In this document: one piece after another, positions 11,955-23,019 of the stretch | Layout: every line of letters starts with the position of its first letter | Position numbering within the stretch: position 1 is the first letter of the stretch | NCBI GenBank assembly: GCA_036250195.1 | Contig: JAVHZZ010000003.1 | Location: 21,175,504 to 21,239,503 of the forward strand | DNA: 64,000 nt | Direction of reading: 5' to 3' | DNA from: Mixophyes australis | Taxonomy: Eukaryota; Chordata; Amphibia; Anura; Limnodynastidae | The notes under the pieces: model-generated | Seen by the model: only the letters and a program-made list of their open reading frames with translations | Database searches by the model: none | What the model was told of the DNA's origin: nothing | Translations under genes and position numbers: made by a program

Positions 11955-12423
11955 AGGCCCCAGAGGACACTAGATGCCAGGACATGCTGGTATTTGTAGT
12001 TCTACAGTTACAGCATGCCCTTGCAGCTATGGGTATGCTGGCACTTGCAGTACTACAAGTCCCAGCATAACAATAAACTTTAAGGGCATGCTGGGTTCAG
12101 TAGTGCACCATGAAAAAGTTATGTTATTTTACTGTGAATGTATTTATTAACCCACACCCACTGCCCATGGATGTTGGAATAGCCCCAGTGCTTTCAGCAT
12201 GAGGCTGTTTTTTCCTGGCGAGGGGGAAGCTTTTTTTGTGTGGGCTGAATCTGCCTAGGTAATACAGCCCCATGCTGACCGTCCTAGGGCTGGTTGTTAC
12301 CATGGCAGGGGGACCCCATGCTGCGGGTTTCCCTGCTATAGTATCCCAAGCCCTGACTGGCATAGCCTAGTGCTGGGATTGGTATTTTATGGGGAACGCC
12401 ATGCTTTTTGCCCCCCCCCCCCC
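11955..12423 (-). repeat. Reverse-oriented copy of the C-tract/ACTACAA repeat family
   Basis: Several blocks match, in reverse order and complement, the repeat at 24079-25240: GGCAGGGGGACCCCATG, GGTTTCCCTGCTATAGT and CTAGTGCTGGGATTGGTA, ending in a run of 14 C. Near 11980-12070 it carries repeated GCATGCTGG/ACTACAAGTCCCAGCA words. The 79-codon ORF at 12124-12363 lies in it and is not a gene. Confidence 0.7.
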
Positions 12424-14264
12424 ACTATGCAGACATACAAATATCTTAAGATAGGTGTGAATCTTTATGCTATGCAAATTGAAAGATGTAATTTACACCT
12501 ATGCTTTAAGAATTGCGTTCAACTTGATACAGAGTGCCTTGATTGATTTAGATCTGTTATGTAGATCATATGTTGCACAAAAGGCTTCTTTATTATATGG
12601 ATATCTATCATAACAATCTCATTTCAAAAATGTCAGTCAACTCCATTGAACCCAGCAAATAGTTCACGTTGGTCCTGGGTGTCTTAACAGCATTGGTGTT
12701 TGTACAAAGTAATTGACACAGTTTGTGGTTAGATCAGCGTCTGGTAAATGGCAAATGACCGGTAAAAGACAAAATTTGCAAACAAGATGGCATTTGATAA
12801 GCAACAAACTTCACACTAAGGGGTAATAATAAATAGGTAGAATACACATTTTGATTTTAAATTGAACTTTTTGGAAAATTTAATCTTAGACATTAAAATT
12901 CTGTATTGGTTGATTGAGATGATCCACAATAAGTGCAATTGTGTAACCTCTAATACAGAACAAGCATACGAGAGTCACATGCGTCTATTTTCTGAGGTCA
13001 GAAGTATTAACATAATGAGGATCTATAAAAGTTTATTAACTCTGCAGCCAACGCATCAATGTAATATTTATTTTATTGTACATCTTCAATCTGCTTTGGC
13101 TGAGCCATCATTGCCGGCCAATATTATTTAATGTCAGGCACAGAGCCTCTGCCAAGCAACATTCAAGAAGGGATCATTTTTCAGCTCAATAGTTCCCCAG
13201 CTTTCTCCTCCTCTGTCTCACACAGAAACCAATGACACTGAGTGAGTTCAATGAAGAGAATGCATGTTCCTGGTGGCTGCTTGCATTATAACATATAGAT
13301 CCACCATCTGAGTATGGTTCAGAACCACGGACAGCTTTTCAGCAAAGCTAATTCTCCTTCGGCTCCTAGCATCCGACAGTTTTCTTGATTCCTGACAGTC
13401 ATTTCTTTAGTGATGTTTAAGAAGCATGACATTTATTTTCTAATAGTTTATATGGTGTCATTTGAAATAACTGCTTGTTGAATTAAACTGTCTAATCCCC
13501 AAAATGTATCTCCTGTTCCCAGCCCCAGCTTTCCTTAACACCTTCCTTTTAGTACAACCAAAAAATCAGTAACAGTCGTTGCTTAAAATAAATAATTTCA
13601 GGGCTTACTGGTTAACGGTGACATCAGACCAGTGCAAGTAAATATTCCTGGTATTCGATAAGACACAGTAATTGGCTTCTATAGTAAATTACAGAACGAT
13701 ATCGTGCTCAGGCACTTGGAATCTCGTTAGAATTAATGAAACTGTTATCACACGTTGCTTAATACTGGCAGGCCTTGATAGCAAGAATCAGTGAAACTGT
13801 CTGCATCCAGACGTCAGTATGGATTGCTTAGCGCTTGCCGAAAATAGGGATAGTGTAGCGTCTGTGTTTGGTGGCTGGGTCAGACCGTAGAGAGCTGGGA
13901 CATTGCTCATAATGGCAGCTTAAATTACAGAGAGACGACAAGGTGGTTGAACTAAAATATACAGAATAATGTTACTGAGACCTGACATACTGTATATCAC
14001 AATAACCTGTCTGCTAGACAAATTATATCCTTCCTATCGCCATCTGGATAGATGTTGATGGTTTTTAAACCACGTGATGTTTACTGAATTTCCTTTTCTC
14101 AAATAAACATAAAAAAATGTTTTCTTAATTATTGAAATAATCATCAAGTCAGATACAGATCTCTGCACTAGATATCCAAGGTGAAGGCTAGAGGGTTAGG
14201 GAGGTGCAAAAGAATTGTAACACTGTATTAACTTTATGCTTTATGTATATATTGTATTGTGTAT
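12424..14264. other. AT-rich, repeat-poor stretch; possible conserved non-coding DNA
   Basis: I recognise no transposon or exon. The 89-codon ORF at 12862-13131 looks random. Sequence between about 13130 and 13870 is balanced in composition and free of obvious repeats, so it could include unique functional non-coding DNA. Sequence alone cannot show that. Confidence 0.4.
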
Positions 14265-14345
14265 TGTATATTATACAGTGCTGTACAACCAGCTGTTTAA
14301 ATTAGTCTCTATTGCAACAGAGCTTACAATCTGAATTCCCTATCC
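14265..14345 (-). mobile_element. SINE/L2 tail fragment
   Basis: ATACAGTGCTGTACAA followed by GAGCTTACAATCTGAATTCCC matches the tail part of the SINEs at 3235 and 14931 (GCGCTGTACAGAG ... GAGCTTATAAT). Head and body are absent. Confidence 0.6.
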
Positions 14346-14930
14346 CAGCTGTTCGCAAACTCAGGACCATTTATTCAGAAGCCAAATAACCTCATACTTC
14401 CCCACTAGGGTACCTGCCCACTTCTTCCTGAAGTGTTATGAGCAAGTGCCACGAGGACGCGATTTGCTACGAAACGCATCACCATGGTGCTGCCATGGCT
14501 GTGTGACAATATGATATGTGGCATTTGTGGGGGACGGGACCATGATGACACGATAGCCCCCCCTGCAATTCTCACTTGGATCTCCTGTGGCAACCAAGAC
14601 TAACCTACTCATGTTTTTGGCAGGAGGAAACCCACACATGCTGCATGTGGACAGTACCCTGCAGTGCCGGAGCTATTGTGGGAGCAGGGGCCACTCATCT
14701 CTAGGGCCACCAAGGGACCTGGAGATGAGTGGGGCACAGTAATGCCCTCCAACTCCCCCGCAGCAGCCACACCTCCATAATGAGCTCATGCATCGGACCA
14801 CGCATGCTCAGAATAGACCTTCTCACTGCTCTTTTCAGAGCAGAACGGGGGCCCGGAAGTCTACATTGATATCACTGGGCCTCTTCTCAAGTTTTGCTAT
14901 AGGGCCCAGCAATGCAGTATTCCATCCCTT
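14346..14930. other. No feature recognised
   Basis: Overlapping short ORFs on both strands (14405-14639 minus, 14788-15102 plus) have no recognisable domain; the last one runs into the SINE. Confidence 0.4.
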
Positions 14931-15254
14931 CATCATCATCATCATCATCAGTTATTTATATAGCGCCACTGATTCCGCAGCGCTGTACAGAGAACTCACT
15001 CACATCAGTCCCTGCCCTATTGGAGCTTATAATTTAAATTCCCTAACATACAGACACACACACAGACACAGACTAGGGTCAATTTTGATAGTAGACAATT
15101 AACCTACCAGTATGTTTTTGGAGTGTGGGAGGAAACCCACACAAAACACGGAGAGAACATACAAACTTCACACAGATAAGGCCATGGTCGGGAATTGAAC
15201 TCATGACCCCAGTGCTGTGAGGCAGAAATGCTAACCACTAAGCCACCGTGCCGC
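14931..15254 (-). mobile_element. Full-length tRNA-derived SINE with L2-like tail
   Basis: On the minus strand it begins at about 15254 with GCGGCACGGTGGCTTAGTGG (A-box), then GAGTTCAATTCCCGACC (B-box). A conserved body (GTTTCCTCCCACACTCC) follows, and the tail reads GTACAGCGCTGCGGAATCAG and ends in (TGA)n. The tail matches the L2 3' end, which suggests mobilisation by L2 machinery such as the LINE at 48617-51650. It is the best preserved SINE in the window. Confidence 0.9.
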
Positions 15255-15262
15255 ACCCCTTG

Positions 15263-15330
15263 TACCCTGGTTGTAATTGAACCTAAGGTTACAGTGCTAC
15301 AGGACAGCAATGCTAACTACTTTGCCACCC
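15263..15330 (-). mobile_element. Second SINE head, adjacent to the full SINE
   Basis: The minus strand reads GGTGGCAAAGTAGTTAGCAT with a later GGTTCAATTACAACC, a diverged A-box/B-box head like the neighbouring SINE's. Only the tRNA-like part is present, 8 bp upstream of the full copy's head, in the same orientation. It may be a dimer or an independent truncated insertion. Confidence 0.6.
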
Positions 15331-16086
15331 TCACCCAAATTCCGTTATGGTACACAGCAATGTCACGTTCCGCCCCCGTCAGTGTCCCTAGATAGTAGCT
15401 CCATGTTCAGCCCAGACCAAAAGATTACAGCCAGCGTCTATGACCAGCCGGTGTATATTTTCTACAAGCAGATCCATTTAACTGCGGATAAGTTGCAGCG
15501 AGAGCAATCCCATCTTCTAATGGGAAAATACCCATAAATAGTCTCCATGTACAAACTCTGACATCAACATAGAGATTGCTGCTTACTTCTCATGTTCCTC
15601 ACACACTAGAGAACATGAACCTCAAAGAGGACCCCGTCATGGACATTTTTTGGGGGGAGTTCCGTACTTATAAATAAATGTCCTGTAAGCGATGATATCA
15701 AAGTACACAAGCTAATGTTTATCTCTCCGTTTCATCCATTTGAGACCTCTGTAGGTACAGCTGCCATCTAGTGATTCCTCTAACCCTGACTTAGCTCCGT
15801 CTCAGGCATCCTAGGTGTAGAGCACATTGTCAGCTGGTTAAAACGGGAGCATTTTCCAGCAATAAAGCAGTAACATCCTCATTTAAAGTTAAAGTCGAAT
15901 CCAGCTAAAGGCAGTAAATTTCTCTAGCTGGACAAACTCGTAGCAACGTGACGCAGGGGACGTAAAAGCATTTGTTTATGCAGGGAAATACTGTGTGCTT
16001 TTACGTACAACACACAAATACTGGGCAGCTTGATTTTTACATTGCATTATAGATCAGAGCTCAGACACGTGTCCTCCCAACTGTAA
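15331..16086. other. No feature recognised
   Basis: No repeat family or exon seen. Confidence 0.4.
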
Positions 16087-16296
16087 GAGGGGGGGAATCA
16101 ATTCAGAGCGATGTGCTGCCAGACATCAACACAATGTTTGGCTGTGCACATTACCACTTATAACGTAAGGAATCTCCGCTAGTTTGTCTGCGGACCTCTG
16201 TGGGGTGCGAGGAAAAATGTGCGGAGATACGTCGCTGCAGAGTGACTCCTAGGACCATCCCGGAGAAACTCTGCTGCTCCGAATTGAATGTCCCCC
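16087..16296. mobile_element. Harbinger-type MITE with GGGGGAATCAATTC ends
   Basis: The left end is G-rich followed by GGAATCAATTC and the right end is GAATTGAATGTCCCCC. TAA flanks both sides (16084-16086 and 16297-16299). The termini are similar in style to the MITEs at 27628 and 41252 (G-run plus ATTCAAT). Confidence 0.7.
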
Positions 16297-16554
16297 TAAG
16301 TCTTCCCCCTACAGCGCAACATGGTTTTGCCAAGGTGCAAATTTACACCTTCTAGTTGGATTTACTGCTAACTCTAATTGACACCCTTGAGTGTAAAATA
16401 AAACAACTATTCCCTCCTTAATGCTTCGTTCAGTTAGAAATTATACCGTTTTAATGATGAGGGTGAAGAAATAGCTGTATGTTTATTTTTCAGTATCTGC
16501 ATCATAAATTGTTTAGAACCATCAGAGCAAATATCGGAATAGTTTGACACTTAG

Positions 16555-16729
16555 GGGTATATTTGCTAAACTGCAGGTTTGAAAAAGTGGAGATGTTGCC
16601 TATAGCAACCAATCAGATTCTAGTTATCATTTATTTAGTACATTCTACAAAATGATAACTACAATCTGATTGGATGCTATAGGCAACACCTCCACTTTTT
16701 TCAAACCCGCAGTTTAGTAAATATACCCC
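16555..16729. mobile_element. Palindromic MITE with CCAAT core (type B ends), TTA TSD
   Basis: Ends are GGGGTATATTTGCTAAACTGC and the inverted GCAGTTTAGTAAATATACCCC, flanked by TTA on both sides, so PIF/Harbinger is likely. The core contains GTTGCCTATAGCAACCAATC and its inverted partner. Two NF-Y-like CCAAT boxes lie at 16609-16616 (CCAATCAG) and 16666-16673 (CTGATTGG), one in each arm. Confidence 0.85.
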
Positions 16730-16732
16730 TTA

Positions 16733-19044
16733 ATATTCAATGTGCTCACTAACCAACCCGTGCACTTTCAGATTCGAAACAGAATTTTGATAGTCTGGAC
16801 CATGGTCACACCAGCTTTTTGTCTGCCTAGGTCTCCAAATTAAGTATAAATCGGAAACAGATTTTTAATGATAAGTCGGCTATAGAAAAGTTTCTTCCGT
16901 GAAGCAATAGAATTCCCTTGAATTGCAATTCCCTGCGCAGTATGAGATGTGTCCTGTTGCAGCCCTCCAGCCTCCTCTCTGTAGTGGATATCTGGCTTCT
17001 CTCACAATACAATCAGAAAAGCAGCCTGCGTTCCCAGCGCTCCAGGAATTTGCATCACAACAGAATGTTTTTACCAGCCACGTGCTTTTGCCCCTCTCCC
17101 AAAGCCATTTTATCTGCTCCTTTCACAGCGAGTTTTCATTGTCAAAGCGTCTGCTAATCTGCTAATAACTGTAATGAGCCCTCAATGGACGAAAGGAGTC
17201 AAGGTGTTATCTGTCTAAACACAGATGGGATATCTGTGGGGGGCACAGAATGCAAACTGCCGGATACCCGTCCTTTCTATCCTAATCTCTTCACCCCCCT
17301 GTAGATTTCCTATTAAAAAATGTCCTGACCGGTTTAATGTCTTTGTTTCGAGCGCATCACATCACTTTTTTTTTTATTGTTATTCCATAGTCTGTCTGCT
17401 CAGGATTGCTGAATGATGAACAATGTGGTTATGTGTCCTTTTTATGTAATATACTACAGCCCTTTGTAATATTATCATTATAATATAAAACCTCTGTCAG
17501 CGGACAAGCTCAGGGTCCTAATTTTCTGTCCATTACTTTTTGCTCTCCAATAGTATATCAATTATAAATAAATTACCTGTGAATTACTTCCAGCTAATAA
17601 ATATTTTAAAAAAATCTAATTTAATGGCAGAACAAAGCACAAAACTGCAGTTCTATATGTAAGAGAAATGTACATGTGATTGTTTCTAAAATCTAGCTTT
17701 GCGTAACATTCAAAGCAAACACATCATTTTTTTTACTAATGCAATTGCTTTTATAAACACTATATGCAAATCCCTAATTACTCCAGCATATAATTTATAA
17801 AATAGTCTTTAAGATTACATCTATGAAATAGGAAGGAATGTTAAATCTATTTCAACAAATCCCTCTTAATTGCAGCCAACCCCAAAAAAATAATCTCAAA
17901 TTCCACAAAAAAAGATATAATGCTAAACTTTTCGTAAGAGTTTAAACAAAAGAAGCCGGTTCATTGTTTAAAATAACTGTCTCCATTCCTTTGAGTCATA
18001 CACAGACACACAATATGCAAGAAACCCCACAGATGTCTAGATGCACAGATCAGATCAAAAGAGAATTATATAAAGACGCTGTACATATATCTTATCATAG
18101 CATGCAGAAGTATCTCTCTGATTCACCTGTTCTGTACAAGGTTTTGAGAAGAAGCATGAACATTGCACAAACAAGAATCTACAAGGATCTCCTATTGTTG
18201 GAAAATAAAATTAGAGCAGGTGGACAGCAGTGTGTGCTGTATAAAATATGCAGGATTCACAAAGCTCTTCTGTAGAGATAGTGCAAAGTCAGTCTTACCT
18301 CTGAATGTTTCCAGTAGTCGGACCTCTCCTGATATGTGGTTGCTTCACTGTACACTGTGATATATTTATACACATAGACTCCCCCACCTCTCAGGCACTC
18401 ACATTGCTAGTGTGTGTATCCACCCCCTCACGCTTCCTGAAGCACCAACACTGTTCCACCTACCTCTCCCTAGCTGTAAGTAAAAACAACGTCCCTGCGA
18501 CCCTTCACTGAAAGTTTTCAGCATGGTCAGTGATCCCCACTAGAAAGTGGTGCAATGCCCGCCTTTCTCTATGGCATTGTTGAAGCCCTCGGAGATGTTG
18601 TTCTGTACATTAGGCAATTAGTCACATCTCCCAAGAGGGCAATGCCTCAATTCTCCGTGCACCAATACCCCACTAAAACATGAATGGATTGGAGAGAAAG
18701 AGCACATGAATAGAGAAGGAAACATTGCTTCGTTCAATTGGGAAATTGAAAGAAAACTCAGCAACGTGCAGAGAGAGGTCCAATATTGACCGAGTACTCA
18801 GCCTGCTCGTTTCTTGTATTTAAACAGGAAATTGGGACATGCCGATGTGACATCTAGTTTATTCCATTCGAAAAAGCCACCCCCTTTGGTTGCAAGTGGA
18901 GTAAAACAATGACATGGACTTATTCCATCTAATTTTGTTTGCCTAGGAAAACAGGTCTTCCACATCAAGCGTCTGCAATGGGTTAAATTGGGACCATCTT
19001 AATACATCAGGACATGGGGGGAGCCTTTGTTGCAGTAGACAATC
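16733..19044. other. Long AT-rich stretch without recognisable elements
   Basis: No TE termini, no exon and no RNA gene recognised. 17450-17950 is particularly A+T-rich with homopolymer runs. ORFs at 16918-17165, 17964-18275 and 18163-18511 lack any recognisable feature. Confidence 0.4.
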
Positions 19045-19047
19045 TAA

Positions 19048-19390
19048 GGGCCTGATTCAGGTCCGGATGAAAGTAGCCTTATCTTGCATGAATTAGCTTT
19101 GCGCATTCCCAGAAAAGTGACTTACGCCAGTGACCGCAATTGCATGCAAGTCATGTCTGAATGCAAATGACACGTTAAGAGAGACAGAAAAGGGGAGGGA
19201 TGAGGCGGACTAACATGAGCCATGTACAGTAACGGTATTCTGAGTCAGACGCGGCCGATGCAAGTCCTGTGTTTCTCGTAAGTATGCTTGATGTCAGACG
19301 TATCATTTGTACCCGCTACAGGACAGGTGTAAATGGGACTACGCTCTGTGCTCTTTTTTTACAATGCAACGTACATGAAAGTTCAGGCCC
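19048..19390. mobile_element. Harbinger-type MITE with GGGCCTGATTCAG end
   Basis: The left end GGGCCTGATTCAG and right end GTTCAGGCCC are flanked by TAA at 19045-19047 and 19391-19393. Its left terminus is shared with 8431 and 46244. The 69-codon ORF at 19269-19478 crosses its boundary and is not a gene. Confidence 0.8.
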
Positions 19391-19393
19391 TAA

Positions 19394-20340
19394 GTGTTTG
19401 CTAGGTATCTATGGCAGGGAGAGATATTGGTCTTGCATGAGCTTTGCAAGATGGTTAATGGTGACGTCATTGACCTAACCTTAGTCTACGATGCCGGATA
19501 CTCCCTCTCAGATCCCATGTGAAGGCCAGATTAGGTAAGAAGAGTATCAGAATGCGGAACAGAGAATCAGTTCCAGAGAAGACTCAGAATGTGGAACAGT
19601 ATAAACAGTACAGTGTGGCAGCTGTTTTCGTGCTAGTCTTTGGCCTACTTTTTTCTGCCACCCTGTGTCCAAGTCTACCAGGAGTCTCTCTTCAGAAACC
19701 AAGATCTTATTGCCTGCCTACTATGCACGTACAGATTATCGTTTAATTTGGCCACCCACGTGGGTGATCGAGCAAATACCACATTTATTGGCGTTTACCC
19801 ACTGTCACCCTTTTGCTCATGCAAAATCTGGACTGTACAGCCATATTATGGTCTGCTGGGGCTGGTAAGTTTAGCCAGAAACATTTGGGGGTCTTCTCTT
19901 CTGTGACTGTCCCCCTATTAATGGTCTGTTGTGTTCCTTATTGATCTGTTCAGTTTCGACTCTTTCTTTCTGTACACAGATATGGGTGCAGTTTACCATG
20001 TTCCAGTTTGACCACCCGGTTGTAGGATCAATCTCTCCCACTTCCAGACCGTGTGGGTCAAAGTAGGTGACCAAAACTCCCAGTAATGAAAGTACGATAA
20101 GGATCTAACATGCAAGAGGCAGGTGAAGTGATGCACAGAAACAAATGAATGGATTAATGGGTGGCAGGTAATTGGGTGGTACATGGTGGTTCATAAAAAA
20201 CTTTTCTGAGTGCAAATAAATTACTTTGAAGTTCCAGGACAAATCACATTTGCTTGTATTAGTGCAATGTACACAATTTATGAGTGAGTCACATTCACAG
20301 ATCATCATACAGTCTTAATCTATTAACCTACCCTTATTGA
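19394..20340. other. Mostly unannotated; possible MITE remnant near 19720-19850
   Basis: A stretch around 19730-19790 (GATTATCGTTTAATTTGGCC, then GGTGATCG) has the look of the GGCTGGGTACACAC MITE interior. Terminal repeats were not found, so I leave it unassigned. Confidence 0.35.
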
Positions 20341-20344
20341 GGCT

Positions 20345-20848
20345 CACTGTGAGATATTAAGTTCACTTGTCCCACGAGCTGACACTCGCCTGCTGCATAG
20401 CAAGTATTCTCCCATCACTCTTCTCCTCCAGCACTGAAGCTTTCTTCCAACTAAGTGTTAACCGCAAACTCTACTGTTAGGGCTCTCACATGGTTAATCA
20501 CATGGATAGTGGGTACTTGGGGTCACACTTCTACACTCACATAACTTTCTCGTTGCACTCTCATATGTCAAGTTCAACTGCAGCTCCTGTATAACTTTGT
20601 CTCTAAACCTTGCCTAAATTTCCTCTAGCTTACACCCGGATTGTAAACATCTGACTCTCCTGTTAGCTGCACTCTGAGCTCTCCTGGGTTTTATAGTTGA
20701 CACCTGCTCTGCCGTAAAACGGAACATGACTCTTTGTCTTAACTCTGGAACCTCATATGTTCCTCTCTCTCTAATTCTTCATTACCTGCTCTCTTTAAAG
20801 CCTCCCCCTGCTTGAAGCCACTCACACTTACGCCACACGGGGGCGTTA
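20345..20848 (-). mobile_element. Possible solo LTR
   Basis: Read on the minus strand from 20848, the segment starts TGTAACGCCCCCGTGTGGCG. It has a TATA-like AACTATAAAACCC about 155 bp in (20686-20698) and then purine-rich leader-like sequence. A 5' TGT is typical of LTRs, but I could not identify the far end or a TSD. Confidence 0.35.
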
Positions 20849-20889
20849 CAAGCAGATTACCTCAAAGCCGAAGATGCTACCATATGGCA

Positions 20890-20892
<3 letters not shown>

Positions 20893-20930
<38 letters not shown>
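20893..20930. repeat. (TA)n microsatellite
   Basis: Uninterrupted run of about 19 TA units, immediately before a Tc1-like end that would target TA. Confidence 0.9.
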
Positions 20931-20932
<2 letters not shown>

Positions 20933-21275
20933 CAGGTGAAATAAGTATTGGACCCCTCCACAATTTTCTCAGTAAATATATATTTAATGTGACTGTTATA
21001 AGGAAATTTACACCAAATGCCAGCAACAACTCTTGCAATCCCCACATGGAGATCAAACCATAGATCCACAACTTAAGTTTTGTGTAATAATGTGAAGTGA
21101 TGCTGGGATAAAGTATTGAACACATGAAGAAAGGGAGGTGCAAAAAGGCCTGGAGAGCCAAGACGCCAGCTGAACTCTATCAGTAATTAGAAATCAATCC
21201 TGCCAGCTGGTTCATCCACAACTGATGGCCTATAAAAAGGTGTCTCATTACGAAGGAGTCACACCGCTGTGTGTG
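20931..21275. mobile_element. Tc1/mariner-like end fragment
   Basis: The segment opens GCAGGTGAAATAAGTATTGG and continues with CTCAGTAAATATATATTTAA and AAAGTATTGAACAC. These words are characteristic, from memory, of the terminal regions of vertebrate Tc1-like transposons. The transposase body is absent. It sits against a (TA)n tract. Confidence 0.6.
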
Positions 21276-21286
21276 TATATATATAA

Positions 21287-22176
21287 AATAAAACAAATGG
21301 GGAGGGGCGCCACATAGTATAATACTGTATATATTAAAAATACAGAAGATGTGCCAAGAATAAGAAACTCAATCAACCATATGGGTGAAAAGAGGAGACA
21401 TTTTTATACACTCAAACAGCAAGGGTGAATGTAAAAAGATCAAGAACACACTGGAACTCCTGCACCTCACTAATATAGAATGTGCGTACCAGATATAAGT
21501 TCTTTTAAGCTTATCTGTATAGGTGATGTTGATTCTTCACATAGGGTACACTCTATCTCCACCCTTCAGGCATACGCTGGGCAGGAGTCATAAATAGTGC
21601 TTCTGGAGTCCAGGAGTGGTACTCAGTAATAACCCGATTATCTGTAGTTCTCTGGTCGCCTTGGTAGCAGAGTGGAGTAGGGTAGCTCCTTCTGCACTCC
21701 CTTGTGTGGATTCTCCCTTTGCTGCAGACCAAACCCAATCCGATGACTCCAGGGAATAAGCGATAATTAGTCTGATATATTAAAATGAACAAAATGTGTT
21801 TTTTTTTATATCACCTCAATGCTTTCCGTTTCTTGCAGAGGAACCACTCCTGGACTCCAGAAGCACTATTTAGGACTCCTGCCCAGCGTATGCCTGAAGG
21901 GTGGAAATAGAGTGTACCCTATGTGAAGAATCAACATCACCTATACAGATAAGCTTTAAAGAACTTATATCTGGTACGCACATTCTATATTGGTGAGGTG
22001 CAGGAGTTCCAGTGTGTTCTTGATCTTTTTACATTCACCCTTGCTGTTTGAGTGTATAAAAATGTCTCCTCTTTTCACCCATATGGTTGATTGAGTTTCT
22101 TATTCTTGGCACATCTTCTGTATTTTTAATATATACAGTATTATACTATGTGGCGCCCCTCCCCATTTGTTTTATT
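21287..22176. mobile_element. Foldback element with two 334-bp inverted arms
   Basis: The left arm (21287-21620) and right arm (21843-22176) are reverse complements with only scattered mismatches, both about 334 bp long, around a 222-bp spacer. Outer ends read AATAAAACAAATGGGGAGGG and inner ends GGAGTCCAGGAGTGGT. There is no coding sequence. The structure fits a non-autonomous foldback-type DNA transposon. I could not settle the TSD because flanks are A/T-rich. The family is unassigned. Confidence 0.85.
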
Positions 22177-22327
22177 ATAGATTATTCCAGGTCACCATCT
22201 GGCTTTGTGGGAATAGTGGCTGCCTCCTGAACATAGGAAATCCTATGTCCAACTTGAACTCTAATTGAACTTTCTAGGTCTAATTGGAGTTACGCGCTGT
22301 ACTATCTATTTTTTAATATTATATATA

Positions 22328-22969
22328 TATCTAATATATAAAAGCCTAGCGGCGTGTGTTAGTGTGTGTCTGTGGAAAAAACTATTGGGTGACAGAGTGC
22401 TCGAGCTGCAGCGCCACCTGCTGGGCGGAGTTATATACTACACTGACCTACTAAATTCTTAGCATTATCTTCTAATATATAAAAGCCTAGCGGCGTGTGT
22501 TAGTGTGTGTGTGTGTGGAAAAAACTATTTTCTCAGAAAGGGCTCATCCAATTGACCTGAAATTTGGTATACTGACATTATTTGACAAAAAAATTATAAT
22601 AGTGAAGTCAGTTAACTTCCATCATCCCCCCTTCCCCCCATGGGAGGGGTAGTAAAGGCTAAATTTACGAGTTGAGGGGTCAAACTCATTTTCGTGAGGT
22701 AATTTTACCTCATGAACACACATGCTGTGTTAGTGTGTGTGTGTGTGTGTGTGTGGAAAAAACTACCGGGGTGACAGAGTGCTCAAGCTGCAGCGCCACC
22801 TGCTGGGCAGAGTTATATACTACACTGACCTACTAAATTCTTAGCATTATCTAATATATAAAAGCCTAGCGGCGTGTGTGTGTGTGGCGATGAAGATGAC
22901 AAGAACCTTTTTAACACCTTAAGTAGCTTGATTTGACTAGAATGCATGAGTATCATGCATGGGTTAACT

Positions 22970-22972
<3 letters not shown>
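22328..22972 (+). mobile_element. Helitron-like tandem array
   Basis: The head TCTAATATATAAAAGCCTAG occurs at 22328 and 22471, and, without its first T being certain, at 22850. Units 1 and 2 both end GACCTACTAAATTCTTAGCA before the next head. Unit 2 carries GGGCTCATCCAATTGACCTG, an internal word seen in Helitrons. The third unit ends with a short hairpin GCATGAGTATCATGC (22944-22958) and AAGTTAACCC (inverted). 5'-TC start and a 3' hairpin suit a Helitron; the 3' CTRR is not clear. Confidence 0.6.

Positions 22973-23015
<43 letters not shown>
22972..23015. repeat. (TA)n microsatellite at the Helitron-like 3' end
   Basis: About 21 TA units follow the terminal hairpin region. The related minus-strand copy at 62602 also abuts a (TA)n/(CA)n tract. 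Confidence 0.9.

Positions 23016-23019
<4 letters not shown>

Noticed and set aside
15180..15254. Possible tRNA gene on the minus strand
   Set aside because: A- and B-box are present but no cloverleaf with acceptor pairing is visible, and SINE body and tail follow directly.
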